From Streptococcus cristatus (GTDB lineage Bacteria; Bacillota; Bacilli; Lactobacillales; Streptococcaceae): a stretch of 64,000 nt of DNA. The stretch covers positions 269,843 through 333,842 of the forward strand of contig NZ_RJPR01000001.1 in assembly GCF_003943465.1 (NCBI RefSeq), given 5' to 3'. Under the pieces are notes generated by a model, which was not told where the DNA came from, searched no databases, and saw only the letters and a list, made by a program, of their open reading frames with translations. Of this stretch, positions 56,589 to 64,000 are shown piece after piece; the stretch's first letter is position 1; each line of letters begins with the position of its first letter. Position numbers and translations under genes: made by a program.

Positions 56589-58664
56589 ATGGTTTATCGT
56601 ATTTTCCAAGCCTACTTAGATGATGAAAATAGCATCACTATCGAATTGGAAAAATCCTTTGACGCTTATTCAATCCACTTTACTCTAGAGGACAAGCATA
56701 GCTCTAGTCCTTTGACTATCAAAAAAATTGAGAATCAAGAACATCAGATTGTCTACACCCTTTCAGTCAATGACCCGATTGATTTGACTGAATCCTACAC
56801 AGTCTATGATCAGGATCGCAATCACAGCATCCTCCAGTATCGTCACATTGTCCAAAAGCCAATTTTTGATGAATTATTTAGCTACCAAGAAAGAGATTTG
56901 GGAGCTAGCTATAGCCCTCAGGCAACAGATTTCAAACTGTGGGCGCCTATTTCGGAAAAAGTTTTGCTTCATCTGGAAGATCAGATTATTCCTCTCCAAA
57001 GGCAAGATAGGGGCGTCTGGTATACGCAGGTCCTTGGAGACTTAGAAGGCAAGGCCTACTACTATATCCATAAGGTGAACGGAAAATGGGTAGAAGTACA
57101 TGACCCCTACGCTCTCTCTTCAGATGCCAACTCTGGTCATAGTTATGTCATTGACCGCAAAAAGATTAGCAGACCTATTCGTCGGGCTGCCAGCCAAGTA
57201 AAACCAACAGAAGCCGTTATCTATGAAATGAGCGTGCGTGATTTCTCCATGCAAAAGGAAGCTGGTTTTTCACAACCTGGTAAATTTGCTTCTCTGTCCG
57301 AATCTCCAACCGTACACGGCCAGACCTTTGGTCTCAAATACTTGCAAGATTTAGGCATTACACACGTTCAGCTTATGCCAGTCTATGACTTTGGCAGTGT
57401 TGACGAAAAACACCCCGAACTCGTTTACAATTGGGGCTATGATCCCGTCCAGTATAATGTTCCTGAAGGCAGCTTCTCAAGCGACCCACACAATCCCTAT
57501 AGCCGTATCTTTGAACTACAAGACGCGATTGCAGCTTATCACCAGGCTGATATGAGCGTGATCATGGATGTCGTCTACAATCACGTCTATGAGGCAGATG
57601 CCTATGCTTTTGAGAAGATTGTGCCAGGCTACTTCTATCGTCTCGATGAACAGGGCCTACGGACAAATGGTACCTTCTGCGGAAATGATGTAGCCAGCGA
57701 AAAAGCTATGGTGCGCCATTATATCCAACAATCCGTCCAGCAATGGGTTAGCCTCTACGGCTTTGATGGTTTTCGCTTTGACCTGATGGGCATTCTCGAT
57801 ATAACCACCATGAAGCAAATCGCTCAGGAACTAAAAGCCATTCATCCCAACATCTACCTTTACGGAGAAGGTTGGCAGATGCCTACTGGTCTTGATAGTG
57901 ACCTTCTAGCTCATCAGTTCAACGCTGAACAACTACCTGAATATGGATTCTTCAGCGATCATTTCCGTGATACGATCAAGCAAACCATCGTCCAAGGTAG
58001 CAGACTGGACAAAGAGCATGCGACCAGCTGGCTAGAAAATGTCCTGACAGCCAATGTCGGCTTGACAGGAGAGCAACATTTCCTAGCGCCTCATCAGGCG
58101 ATCAACTATGTAGAATGCCATGACAACGCAACGGTGTTTGATTATTTTGATATTCAAAATCCAAATATCAGCCTCCGTCAACGCCTAGCTAACTCTCGTC
58201 TAGCACTGCATATCGTTCTCTTAGCGCAAGGAGTTCCTTTCCTCCACAGCGGGCAGGAATTTTATCGGACCAAGAATCTGATTGACAACACCTATAACCT
58301 GCCTGATGATGTCAACAAGCTAGACTGGCTGCGCTCACTTCACTACACTGAAGACATTGAATTTTTAAAGCAACTCATTGCCTTTAGAAAGGCTCACCCG
58401 CTTTTGACTCTGACAACTAGCTCTGCTATTCAAAAAGCTTGTCAGGTCAAATGGCTCAGCCCTAGCCTCCTTGAATATAAGATTCAAAAAGACAAACAAG
58501 CGCTGACCATTTTGATTAACTTTGGTACTGAAGCAGTAACTTATGAAAATAAAATGAAGCAAAGTATTCACCTTCAGTATCCGCACATTAACGCTAAAAA
58601 ACCAATCGCCCCGCTAGCAGACTCTTATACGGTTCCTGCTAAGCAAGTCTTGGTTTTGAAATAA
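56589..58664 (+). CDS. pulA: Type I pullulanase, cytoplasmic (GH13_14)
   Basis: 691 aa, no signal peptide. The type I pullulanase motif YNWGYDP is at ~281; the nucleophile region GFRFDLMGI, acid/base YGEGW and VECHDNATVFD are the GH13 conserved regions. An N-terminal CBM48-like domain (SYSPQATDFKLWAPISEKV) precedes the barrel. It debranches alpha-1,6 links of imported maltodextrin before MalP/MalQ act. The last gene of the rightward operon, 15 bases after malR; this is an addition relative to the classic malXCDAR operon. Confidence 0.93.
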   Translation: MVYRIFQAYLDDENSITIELEKSFDAYSIHFTLEDKHSSSPLTIKKIENQEHQIVYTLSVNDPIDLTESYTVYDQDRNHSILQYRHIVQKPIFDELFSYQERDLGASYSPQATDFKLWAPISEKVLLHLEDQIIPLQRQDRGVWYTQVLGDLEGKAYYYIHKVNGKWVEVHDPYALSSDANSGHSYVIDRKKISRPIRRAASQVKPTEAVIYEMSVRDFSMQKEAGFSQPGKFASLSESPTVHGQTFGLKYLQDLGITHVQLMPVYDFGSVDEKHPELVYNWGYDPVQYNVPEGSFSSDPHNPYSRIFELQDAIAAYHQADMSVIMDVVYNHVYEADAYAFEKIVPGYFYRLDEQGLRTNGTFCGNDVASEKAMVRHYIQQSVQQWVSLYGFDGFRFDLMGILDITTMKQIAQELKAIHPNIYLYGEGWQMPTGLDSDLLAHQFNAEQLPEYGFFSDHFRDTIKQTIVQGSRLDKEHATSWLENVLTANVGLTGEQHFLAPHQAINYVECHDNATVFDYFDIQNPNISLRQRLANSRLALHIVLLAQGVPFLHSGQEFYRTKNLIDNTYNLPDDVNKLDWLRSLHYTEDIEFLKQLIAFRKAHPLLTLTTSSAIQKACQVKWLSPSLLEYKIQKDKQALTILINFGTEAVTYENKMKQSIHLQYPHINAKKPIAPLADSYTVPAKQVLVLK

Positions 58665-58678
58665 AGCAATAACTAAAA

Positions 58679-58735
58679 AAAAGAACAGGTTCATTTTGGA
58701 TGGGAAAACATCCAGCTGAACTTGTTCTTTTTTTT
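58679..58735 (+). terminator. Strong terminator of the mal operon
   Basis: AAGAACAGGTTCA...TGGATG-GGAAAA-CATCCA...TGAAC-TTGTTCTT with eight Ts, just after pulA. The remaining bases to 58794 show no gene. Confidence 0.9.
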
Positions 58736-58794
58736 ATGTATAAATGTATGCACTGAGTTTGAGTAAGATTCACTAGCAATGTCGATAATCGAGA

Positions 58795-59730
58795 CTACTC
58801 TTCTACAAATCTTCCTAAAATATGTACATTGTCAGATACGGAGACAAAGGCTGTCGGATCTGTCTGCTTCATGATGTACTTAAATTCACCAAATTCAGCA
58901 CGCGTAATGACTGTAATCAGCACCGCCTTTTGCTCGTGATTGTAAGTTCCCTCCGCTCCATTGATAATGGTTGCACCGCGGTGGAGTTTGTGGTGAATCT
59001 TGTTAATCACCTCTTCAGGATGACTGGTGATAATCATGGCCTGCATCCGCTTTTGCTTGGTAAAGACAGCGTCCGTTACACGGCTCGATACAAAGATGGT
59101 AATCATCGAGTAGAGAGCGTATTCCCAACCGAAGGTCAGACCAGCAATCAGCATAATAATACCATTTACAATCAGGGAGATACTGCCTACATTACGGCCT
59201 GTTTTCTTGCGAATGGTCAAGCTAACAATATCTGTCCCTCCACTTGAAATGCTTGACTTGAGGGCAAAGCCGATCCCTGTCCCCATGACAACTCCCCCAA
59301 ACAAGGCATTGATAATAGGATTGGTCGTCAATGTCACTTCTGGCACAAAATGGATAAAAAGCGAGCTCATCGAAACAGTGATAAAAGTAAAAACAGTAAA
59401 CTTATGCCCAATTTGATACCAAGCCAAAATCATCAGTGGAATATTGATCGCATAAAAAGTAATGGAAACTGGAATGGTAAAGCCGATAAAGCGACCACTC
59501 AAAGCCGAGACAATCTGCGCCAGGCCCGTTGCACCACTTGAGTAGACATGGCCTGGCTGAAAGAAGAAATTGACCGCTACTGCTGAGAGAAAGCCATATA
59601 CCAGAGAGGCTGAAAATTTCTCATCATATTTTTCACGCGAAATACTTTTCAGAACTTCTAGCAACTTGACATGATAGGCAAAGCGATGAAGATAATAGCG
59701 AAAAAGTTTCCGCAAACTAGTCTTTTTCAT
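58795..59730 (-). CDS. YitT family membrane protein (DUF161 + DUF2179)
   Basis: 311 aa. Five to six membrane helices ([41 protein letters not shown]) followed by the cytosolic DUF2179 domain ([18 protein letters not shown]...[39 protein letters not shown]). Transport function is suspected for the family but unproven. Its ATG overlaps the aspS 3' end by 14 bases. Confidence 0.88.
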   Translation of the reverse strand: MKKTSLRKLFRYYLHRFAYHVKLLEVLKSISREKYDEKFSASLVYGFLSAVAVNFFFQPGHVYSSGATGLAQIVSALSGRFIGFTIPVSITFYAINIPLMILAWYQIGHKFTVFTFITVSMSSLFIHFVPEVTLTTNPIINALFGGVVMGTGIGFALKSSISSGGTDIVSLTIRKKTGRNVGSISLIVNGIIMLIAGLTFGWEYALYSMITIFVSSRVTDAVFTKQKRMQAMIITSHPEEVINKIHHKLHRGATIINGAEGTYNHEQKAVLITVITRAEFGEFKYIMKQTDPTAFVSVSDNVHILGRFVEE

Positions 59731-61471
59731 GTGATTCTACTTGTAAACTTAATTCCTCTAATTGTGCTGGAGCAACCAAGCTTGGTGCTTGCGTCATTGG
59801 GTCAGAAGCCTTATTATTCTTAGGAAAAGCAATGACTTCACGGATATTTTCTTCACCGGCCAAGAGCATGACGAAGCGATCCAGACCCAAAGCCAGACCT
59901 CCATGTGGTGGGAAACCATAATCCATGGCTTCTAGAAGGAAACCGAACTGGTCTTGCGCTTCTTCAGCTGAAAAGCCTAAAGCCTTAAACATCCGTTCCT
60001 GCAGATCTTTTTGGTTGATCCGTAGGCTACCACCACCTAGTTCATAGCCATTGAGTACGATATCATAGGCAACCGCACGAACCTTGCTTAGATCTCCTTC
60101 CAGCTCCTGCTCAGAATCTTTTTGAGGCAGGGTGAACGGATGGTGAGCACTCATATAGCGGCCTTCTTCTTCAGACCACTCAAACATTGGCCAATCTACC
60201 ACCCACAAGTAGTTAAACTTAGCAGGGTCAATCAAACCTAATTCCTTGCCTAAACGGACACGAAGAGCCCCCAGAGCTGCGTTGGCAACATCCAAGGTAT
60301 CTGCCACAAAGAGCACCAAGTCGTTTTCTTCTAATTGTAAAGCAGTTGTCAACTCACTTGACAGGTCTGTCAAGAACTTAGCAATAGGACCAGTCAGCTC
60401 TCCATCGGCTACTTTCACCCAAGCTAGTCCCTTGGCTCCATACTGCTTAGCTTGCTCTGTCAGCTTATCAATGTCTTTGCGTGAGTATTTGTCAGCAGCA
60501 TTTTTCACTACAATAGCCTTGACAGCCGGTGCCTCAGAAAAGACCTTGAAGTCAACACCCTTTACAAGCTCTGTCAAGTCCTGCAATAACATGTCAAAGC
60601 GAGTATCTGGCTTGTCGCTACCATAGAGAGCCATAGCATCGTCATATTTCATACGTGGGAAAGGCAAGGTCACTTCAATACCCTTGGTTTCTTTCATGAC
60701 ACGGGCAATCAAACCTTCTGTAATGTCTTGGATTTCTTGCTCAGATAGGAAAGAAGTTTCCAAGTCCACCTGTGTAAACTCTGGTTGACGGTCTCCACGC
60801 AAGTCCTCGTCTCGGAAACATTTGACAATCTGGTAATAACGGTCAAAACCAGCATTCATCAAAAGCTGCTTGGTAATCTGTGGGCTTTGAGGCAGGGCAT
60901 AGAAATGACCTTGGTTGACCCGGCTCGGCACTAAATAGTCACGCGCCCCTTCAGGCGTTGACTTGGTCAAAAACGGTGTCTCTACATCGATAAACTCCAG
61001 CTCATCCAAATAATTGCGGATAGAATGAGTCACTTTGGCACGCAACTTAAGATTTTCCAGCATTTCTGGACGACGCAGATCCAAATAACGGTAGCGCAAG
61101 CGCGTATCATCATTAGCTTCAATCCCGTCCTTAATCTCAAAAGGAGTCGTTTTAGCAGTATTCAGTACCTTCAGACTGTCTACGTGAAGCTCTACACTTC
61201 CTGTGGCCAGCTTATCATTGGCCTGCTCACGCGCAGCTACTTTACCAGTCACCTCAATGACAAACTCGCTGCGCAGACTCTCAGCTGTCTTCATGACCTC
61301 ATCTGAAACACTCTCAGGATTAATAACTAGCTGCATAATCCCTTCACGGTCACGCAGATCAATAAAAATCAAGCCTCCCAAATCGCGACGGCGGGCAACC
61401 CAACCTTTCAAAGTAATTTCCTGACCGACATGCTCACTACGAACACGTCCCGCATACATTGAACGTTTCAT
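59717..61471 (-). CDS. aspS: Aspartyl-tRNA synthetase
   Basis: 584 aa bacterial class IIb synthetase: N-terminal OB fold ([32 protein letters not shown]), motif 2 ([18 protein letters not shown]), GAD insertion domain and motif 3 ([16 protein letters not shown]). It charges tRNA-Asp (and tRNA-Asn if asparagine is made by transamidation). TTGGAGAG lies before the ATG. Confidence 0.97.
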   Translation of the reverse strand: MKRSMYAGRVRSEHVGQEITLKGWVARRRDLGGLIFIDLRDREGIMQLVINPESVSDEVMKTAESLRSEFVIEVTGKVAAREQANDKLATGSVELHVDSLKVLNTAKTTPFEIKDGIEANDDTRLRYRYLDLRRPEMLENLKLRAKVTHSIRNYLDELEFIDVETPFLTKSTPEGARDYLVPSRVNQGHFYALPQSPQITKQLLMNAGFDRYYQIVKCFRDEDLRGDRQPEFTQVDLETSFLSEQEIQDITEGLIARVMKETKGIEVTLPFPRMKYDDAMALYGSDKPDTRFDMLLQDLTELVKGVDFKVFSEAPAVKAIVVKNAADKYSRKDIDKLTEQAKQYGAKGLAWVKVADGELTGPIAKFLTDLSSELTTALQLEENDLVLFVADTLDVANAALGALRVRLGKELGLIDPAKFNYLWVVDWPMFEWSEEEGRYMSAHHPFTLPQKDSEQELEGDLSKVRAVAYDIVLNGYELGGGSLRINQKDLQERMFKALGFSAEEAQDQFGFLLEAMDYGFPPHGGLALGLDRFVMLLAGEENIREVIAFPKNNKASDPMTQAPSLVAPAQLEELSLQVESHEKD

Positions 61472-61591
61472 CTTTACTCTCCAAAATTTTAATTCTGTTA
61501 CTATTTTACCACAAAGAGCCTAGGAAAGCCTCCCTACCTGTCCTTTTTCTGAAAAAAATTAAAAGTCTTTATTTAAAGTACCCACTTTTAT

Positions 61592-61622
61592 AAAAAGGTC
61601 TGGAATCAATATTCCCAGACCT
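61592..61622 (-). terminator. Terminator after the 70-aa membrane protein gene
   Basis: Minus-strand AGGTCTGG / CCAGACCT stem, 11-base loop, then TTTTTAT. Confidence 0.85.
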
Positions 61623-61638
61623 GCTAATGCTATATAGA

Positions 61639-61851
61639 TTATTCCTTTTTCTTCCCATCCTCATAAAGACTGGGAGCCAGCGTTTTTGTCACCATGGCTG
61701 TCAAGAAGCGAAAGGCTCCTGCTGCCAGACCAAAAATCGGCGCCAAAGCACGGAAGAAAAAATCCCCTCGCATAAAATAACAGAGCAGACCCGTTATCAC
61801 AAACAAGGCCACTCCCTGCACCAGCGCTACAAACCATACTTTTTTCATCAT
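61639..61851 (-). CDS. Small two-helix membrane protein, unknown
   Basis: 70 aa (MMKKVWFVALVQGVALFVIT) with two hydrophobic helices separated by CYFMRGDFFFRALAP and a charged end (YEDGKKKE). ATGATG start, second ATG at 61848 also possible. It ends at a good terminator and appears monocistronic. Unknown; perhaps conserved beside aspS in streptococci. Between 61852 and 62023 nothing is recognised. Confidence 0.7.
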   Translation of the reverse strand: MMKKVWFVALVQGVALFVITGLLCYFMRGDFFFRALAPIFGLAAGAFRFLTAMVTKTLAPSLYEDGKKKE

Positions 61852-62023
61852 TTCCTCAACTTTCCATAGACTATTATAGCATAAGCAGGGAAGGTTAGGG
61901 CAAAAACTATAACCCTTTGGAGAATAACAGGTCAGAATTGCTGATGAAAACTAGAGAAGTATCACTCGCTCTAAAAGAAATAACCACATTGTTATATCAT
62001 CACATTAAATATAAAAATAGAGA

Positions 62024-62389
62024 TTATTTACTTTTTTTCAATTCATTATAATAATCATTCGAGCGAATTTTTTCCTTTTCTGCAGCTTTTTTATTTTCCA
62101 TTGGGATAGATTCCAAGCCATTATTTGCAGATATTAATTTTGCCATTTTTGAATCAGCTTTCTCAAATTCTGCTGCTACAGAATTTAAGTAGTTATTAAG
62201 ATTCTCTACCGTAGTATGAATATCTGCTGAAGCCTCATCCAATAAGGTATTGCAATCTGCAAATAATTCTGTAGACACATCATCAACCCACTCTGAAGCA
62301 TCATTTGTACCTCCCGACATTACTGCCGCATCTAACCGAACAGATGTTTCGTAAATTTGTGTCGTATTAATTTGTCTCTTTTTTCCCAT
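62024..62389 (-). CDS. Small all-helical protein, possible type VII secretion (LXG-associated) partner
   Basis: 121 aa, no membrane segment, predicted almost wholly helical. The pattern NLNNYLNSVAAEFEKADSKMAKLI resembles the C-terminal helix of TIGR04197/DUF3130-type small T7SS partners, which pair with LXG toxins. AAGGA lies 9 bases before the ATG. It overlaps the 3' end of the membrane-anchored gene upstream by 23 bases. No LXG toxin or esx machinery is present in the window. The family call is tentative. Confidence 0.5.
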   Translation of the reverse strand: MGKKRQINTTQIYETSVRLDAAVMSGGTNDASEWVDDVSTELFADCNTLLDEASADIHTTVENLNNYLNSVAAEFEKADSKMAKLISANNGLESIPMENKKAAEKEKIRSNDYYNELKKSK

Positions 62390-63371
62390 TTGCTTTTATC
62401 CTTTCCTGTGCTTTTTGAGCTTCCGCTTTGGACCAATCAATGAATTCTTGGTAATTATTTAAAGGAGTTTCTTCTTTCGTTTCATAATCCTTTGCGATTA
62501 TATCTAGCTTATCCTGACCAACTGGCGCAAACCAATGGCGAAGATCTTCATAGTAATCCGCAGGAGAAACCAAGCCTCTACGATACAGAATTTCTGTAAT
62601 TCTATTTTTCTTTAGACGTTTTACTAAGTCAGGAAACTCATGGCTAAAGTTAATATCCTGCCCAATCTTGTTCTTCTTCTTATCATTAATATAACCTAAA
62701 TTGTTTGAATCTGAAAATCCATTAAAATATAGAATATCATCGAGATTAGTTCTAGATAGGGAGGGGAAACTATTTTGTGCGAGAATCACCTCTTCCATCG
62801 CTTCACTAAGCTCTGTCAATTTCCCATTTTCCAGATTTAGCACTAGTCTTTTTTTTTCTTCCAAATTTTTTCTTTTTGAAACGGAAATCCGTACATAATC
62901 TTTACCCTCAAAATAGAAGCTAGAACCAACTTCTTGGATGGCCCCATCATCTCTCAAGCTGTAATCTGAATCATATTCTTCTACGGCTTTTTTGAGGTCT
63001 ATGCGCTTTTCAACGAAATTTTTTTTACGTAAATCATATGTGATAATATCAAATTTTTTGAGTTTACCGGATGGTAAGGTATTCTTTTTTGCATAAAAGT
63101 GCTCATAAGTTATAAATGTTGAGACTACGTAGTTACGACTCATCCTTAAATCGTTGGATTGCCAATTTACATCTTTTGGACTAACTAAGACATAGCGCCC
63201 ATCTTTTGTTAGAGTAATATCTTTCAGCGAAGAATCATATACAATCGTTTCCTTTCTAGACTCCTCCTTTGGCTTGGAAGAAGAAAAGAATTGTTTTTTT
63301 AGATAAACAAAGCTACAGAAAGCTACTAGTAAGACAGCAATCACTAAAATAATTTGTTTTCTCTTATTCAT
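62367..63371 (-). CDS. Membrane-anchored protein of unknown function (paralog of the protein at 34491-35465)
   Basis: 334 aa. N-terminal signal anchor (KQIILVIAVLLVAFCSFVYL), then an extracytoplasmic domain probably rich in beta strands (GRYVLVSPKDVNW; FDIITYDLRKKN; GKDYVRISVSK; LVLNLENGKL). The C-terminal block HWFAPVGQDKLDIIAKDYET-like plus YQEFIDWS is shared with the orphan protein at 34491. AGGAGG upstream of the ATG. It is sandwiched between a single-anchor protein and the helical small protein, suggesting a three-gene module. Function unknown. Confidence 0.78.
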   Translation of the reverse strand: MNKRKQIILVIAVLLVAFCSFVYLKKQFFSSSKPKEESRKETIVYDSSLKDITLTKDGRYVLVSPKDVNWQSNDLRMSRNYVVSTFITYEHFYAKKNTLPSGKLKKFDIITYDLRKKNFVEKRIDLKKAVEEYDSDYSLRDDGAIQEVGSSFYFEGKDYVRISVSKRKNLEEKKRLVLNLENGKLTELSEAMEEVILAQNSFPSLSRTNLDDILYFNGFSDSNNLGYINDKKKNKIGQDINFSHEFPDLVKRLKKNRITEILYRRGLVSPADYYEDLRHWFAPVGQDKLDIIAKDYETKEETPLNNYQEFIDWSKAEAQKAQERIKANGKKETN

Positions 63372-63872
63372 TTATTGTCCTCCTGAACCGACTAAACGAT
63401 CAAACAGCTGATTATGTTGAATTCGGATATCCTCTCCTCTACGATAAGGTATATCAGCATCCCTTCCTTTTTTTAAGATCGATTCCTGATACTCTTGCCA
63501 ATGTTCCCCCTTATCTGGATAATTTTGTTCTAGGATAGGAAAATCATCTCGCACTTCATTCCAGGCGGATTTTGCTTTGAATCGCGCCGCATAGGAAACA
63601 AGGAAACGCCTGCCAGTTATGCGCCCTGGAGATCCAAATTTAGGTTTTTTATCAAGAACACTTACTTGTTGATTGACTTCCTTTTTACTGTGCCAATCAA
63701 CTGTGATCATTCTCCCATTTTCAATAAATTCATAATCCGTAATTTCTGTATCTACAATCCAATATTCATATTTAGATAAGTCTTGTTTTTCAAACTCTCG
63801 AACACCAAATACAAAAAGGCTACATACACCAATTAAAATTAGAAAGATAACACCAATTTTTTTAGCTTTCAA
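63372..63872 (-). CDS. Membrane-anchored protein of unknown function, TTG start
   Basis: 166 aa with an N-terminal signal anchor (KKIGVIFLILIGVCSLFVFG) and a polar outside domain (YEYWIVDTEITDYEF; SPGRITGRRFLVSYAARF) ending RLVGSGGQ. The start is TTG at 63872 with GGAG nine bases upstream; the nearby ATG (63881) is out of frame and ends after three codons. It precedes the larger anchored protein by no gap. No family recognised; small-toxin immunity or accessory role possible. Confidence 0.7.
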   Translation of the reverse strand: MKAKKIGVIFLILIGVCSLFVFGVREFEKQDLSKYEYWIVDTEITDYEFIENGRMITVDWHSKKEVNQQVSVLDKKPKFGSPGRITGRRFLVSYAARFKAKSAWNEVRDDFPILEQNYPDKGEHWQEYQESILKKGRDADIPYRRGEDIRIQHNQLFDRLVGSGGQ

Positions 63873-63919
63873 TTGCCCATTCTCCTATCATCAGACTAGC
63901 CGTCTATCTACCTTGTCCC

Positions 63920-63928
63920 ATTATACCA
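63920..63928 (-). promoter_or_regulatory. Extended -10 promoter of the three-gene cassette
   Basis: Minus-strand TGGTATAAT with TATAAT at 63920-63925 and no clear -35; it would start transcription about 40 bases before the TTG at 63872. Confidence 0.6.
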
Positions 63929-63973
63929 TATTGAATATTGAGCGCCGATGGGAGGATAAGGTCTATCGCGGAC

Positions 63974-64000
63974 AAAAAAGAGAAGATGGTCGTCTCCTCT
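63974..64000 (-). terminator. Terminator of a gene upstream of the window edge
   Basis: Minus-strand AGAGGAGA / TCTTCTCT stem (one G-U pair), loop CGACCA, then six Ts. It implies that the preceding gene ends just outside the window and that the cassette has its own transcription unit. Confidence 0.7.

Noticed and set aside
1-64000. CRISPR arrays, tRNA/rRNA genes, IS elements, prophage, riboswitches
   Set aside because: Looked for regular spaced repeats, CCA-ended cloverleaf patterns, transposase or phage proteins and T-box/known aptamer patterns by eye; none was seen.

Overview
The window is chromosomal DNA of an oral Streptococcus of the mitis/sanguinis/gordonii type. This rests on gene content and order (cps/RPS regulatory genes wzg-wzh-wzd-wze, nrdD/nrdG, cls-folC-ireB-ruvX, spxA-recA-cinA, ruvA-mutL, mutS-argR-argS, malPQ/malXCDAR, aspS), on strong AGGAGG ribosome sites, extended -10 (TGnTATAAT) promoters and ComX-type cin-boxes. 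I cannot fix the species from sequence alone. No tRNA, rRNA, CRISPR array, IS element or prophage was recognised.

Region 1 (1-16.2 kb, all minus strand) is a cell-wall polysaccharide operon of the capsule/receptor-polysaccharide kind. It reads from right to left: wzg, wzh, wzd, wze (regulation, chain length, attachment), wchA (first sugar phosphate), wchF (rhamnosyltransferase), then a LicD / IspD-like cytidylyltransferase / SDR trio that looks like a CDP-polyol-phosphate branch, three glycosyltransferases, Wzy, a GT4, Wzx and an acyltransferase cut by the window edge. The operon has its own extended -10 promoter with a CiaR-like repeat over the -35 position.

Region 2 (16.4-20.6 kb) is the anaerobic ribonucleotide reductase operon nrdD, a 45-aa ORF, two tandem GNAT acetyltransferases and nrdG, preceded by a pair of NrdR-like boxes. 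Region 3 (20.6-31.9 kb) is mainly housekeeping: a two-gene competence (ComX) operon, cls, lipoproteins, folC, the ireB-ruvX-DUF1292 operon, spxA, recA and cinA, the last behind a second cin-box. Region 4 (32-45.7 kb) holds small regulators (two XRE membrane proteins, a LytTR/DUF3021 pair), tag, ruvA, mutL, mutS, argR and argS. DNA repair and recombination genes are strikingly dense here.

Region 5 (45.7-58.7 kb) holds nrdI and the maltodextrin regulon: malP-malQ leftwards and malX-malC-malD-malA-malR-pulA rightwards, from a shared control region with three MalR/CcpA-type palindromes. Region 6 (58.7-64 kb) has yitT, aspS, a small membrane protein, and an accessory cassette of three genes of unknown function. 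One of these resembles small type VII secretion helical partners, and another is a paralog of an orphan gene at 34.5 kb.

Three almost identical ~174-bp elements (22.4, 26.3, 40.3 kb) each sit directly behind the stop codon of an unrelated gene, always in the same orientation to that gene, and carry terminator-like hairpins. They look like a dispersed 3'-UTR/terminator element.
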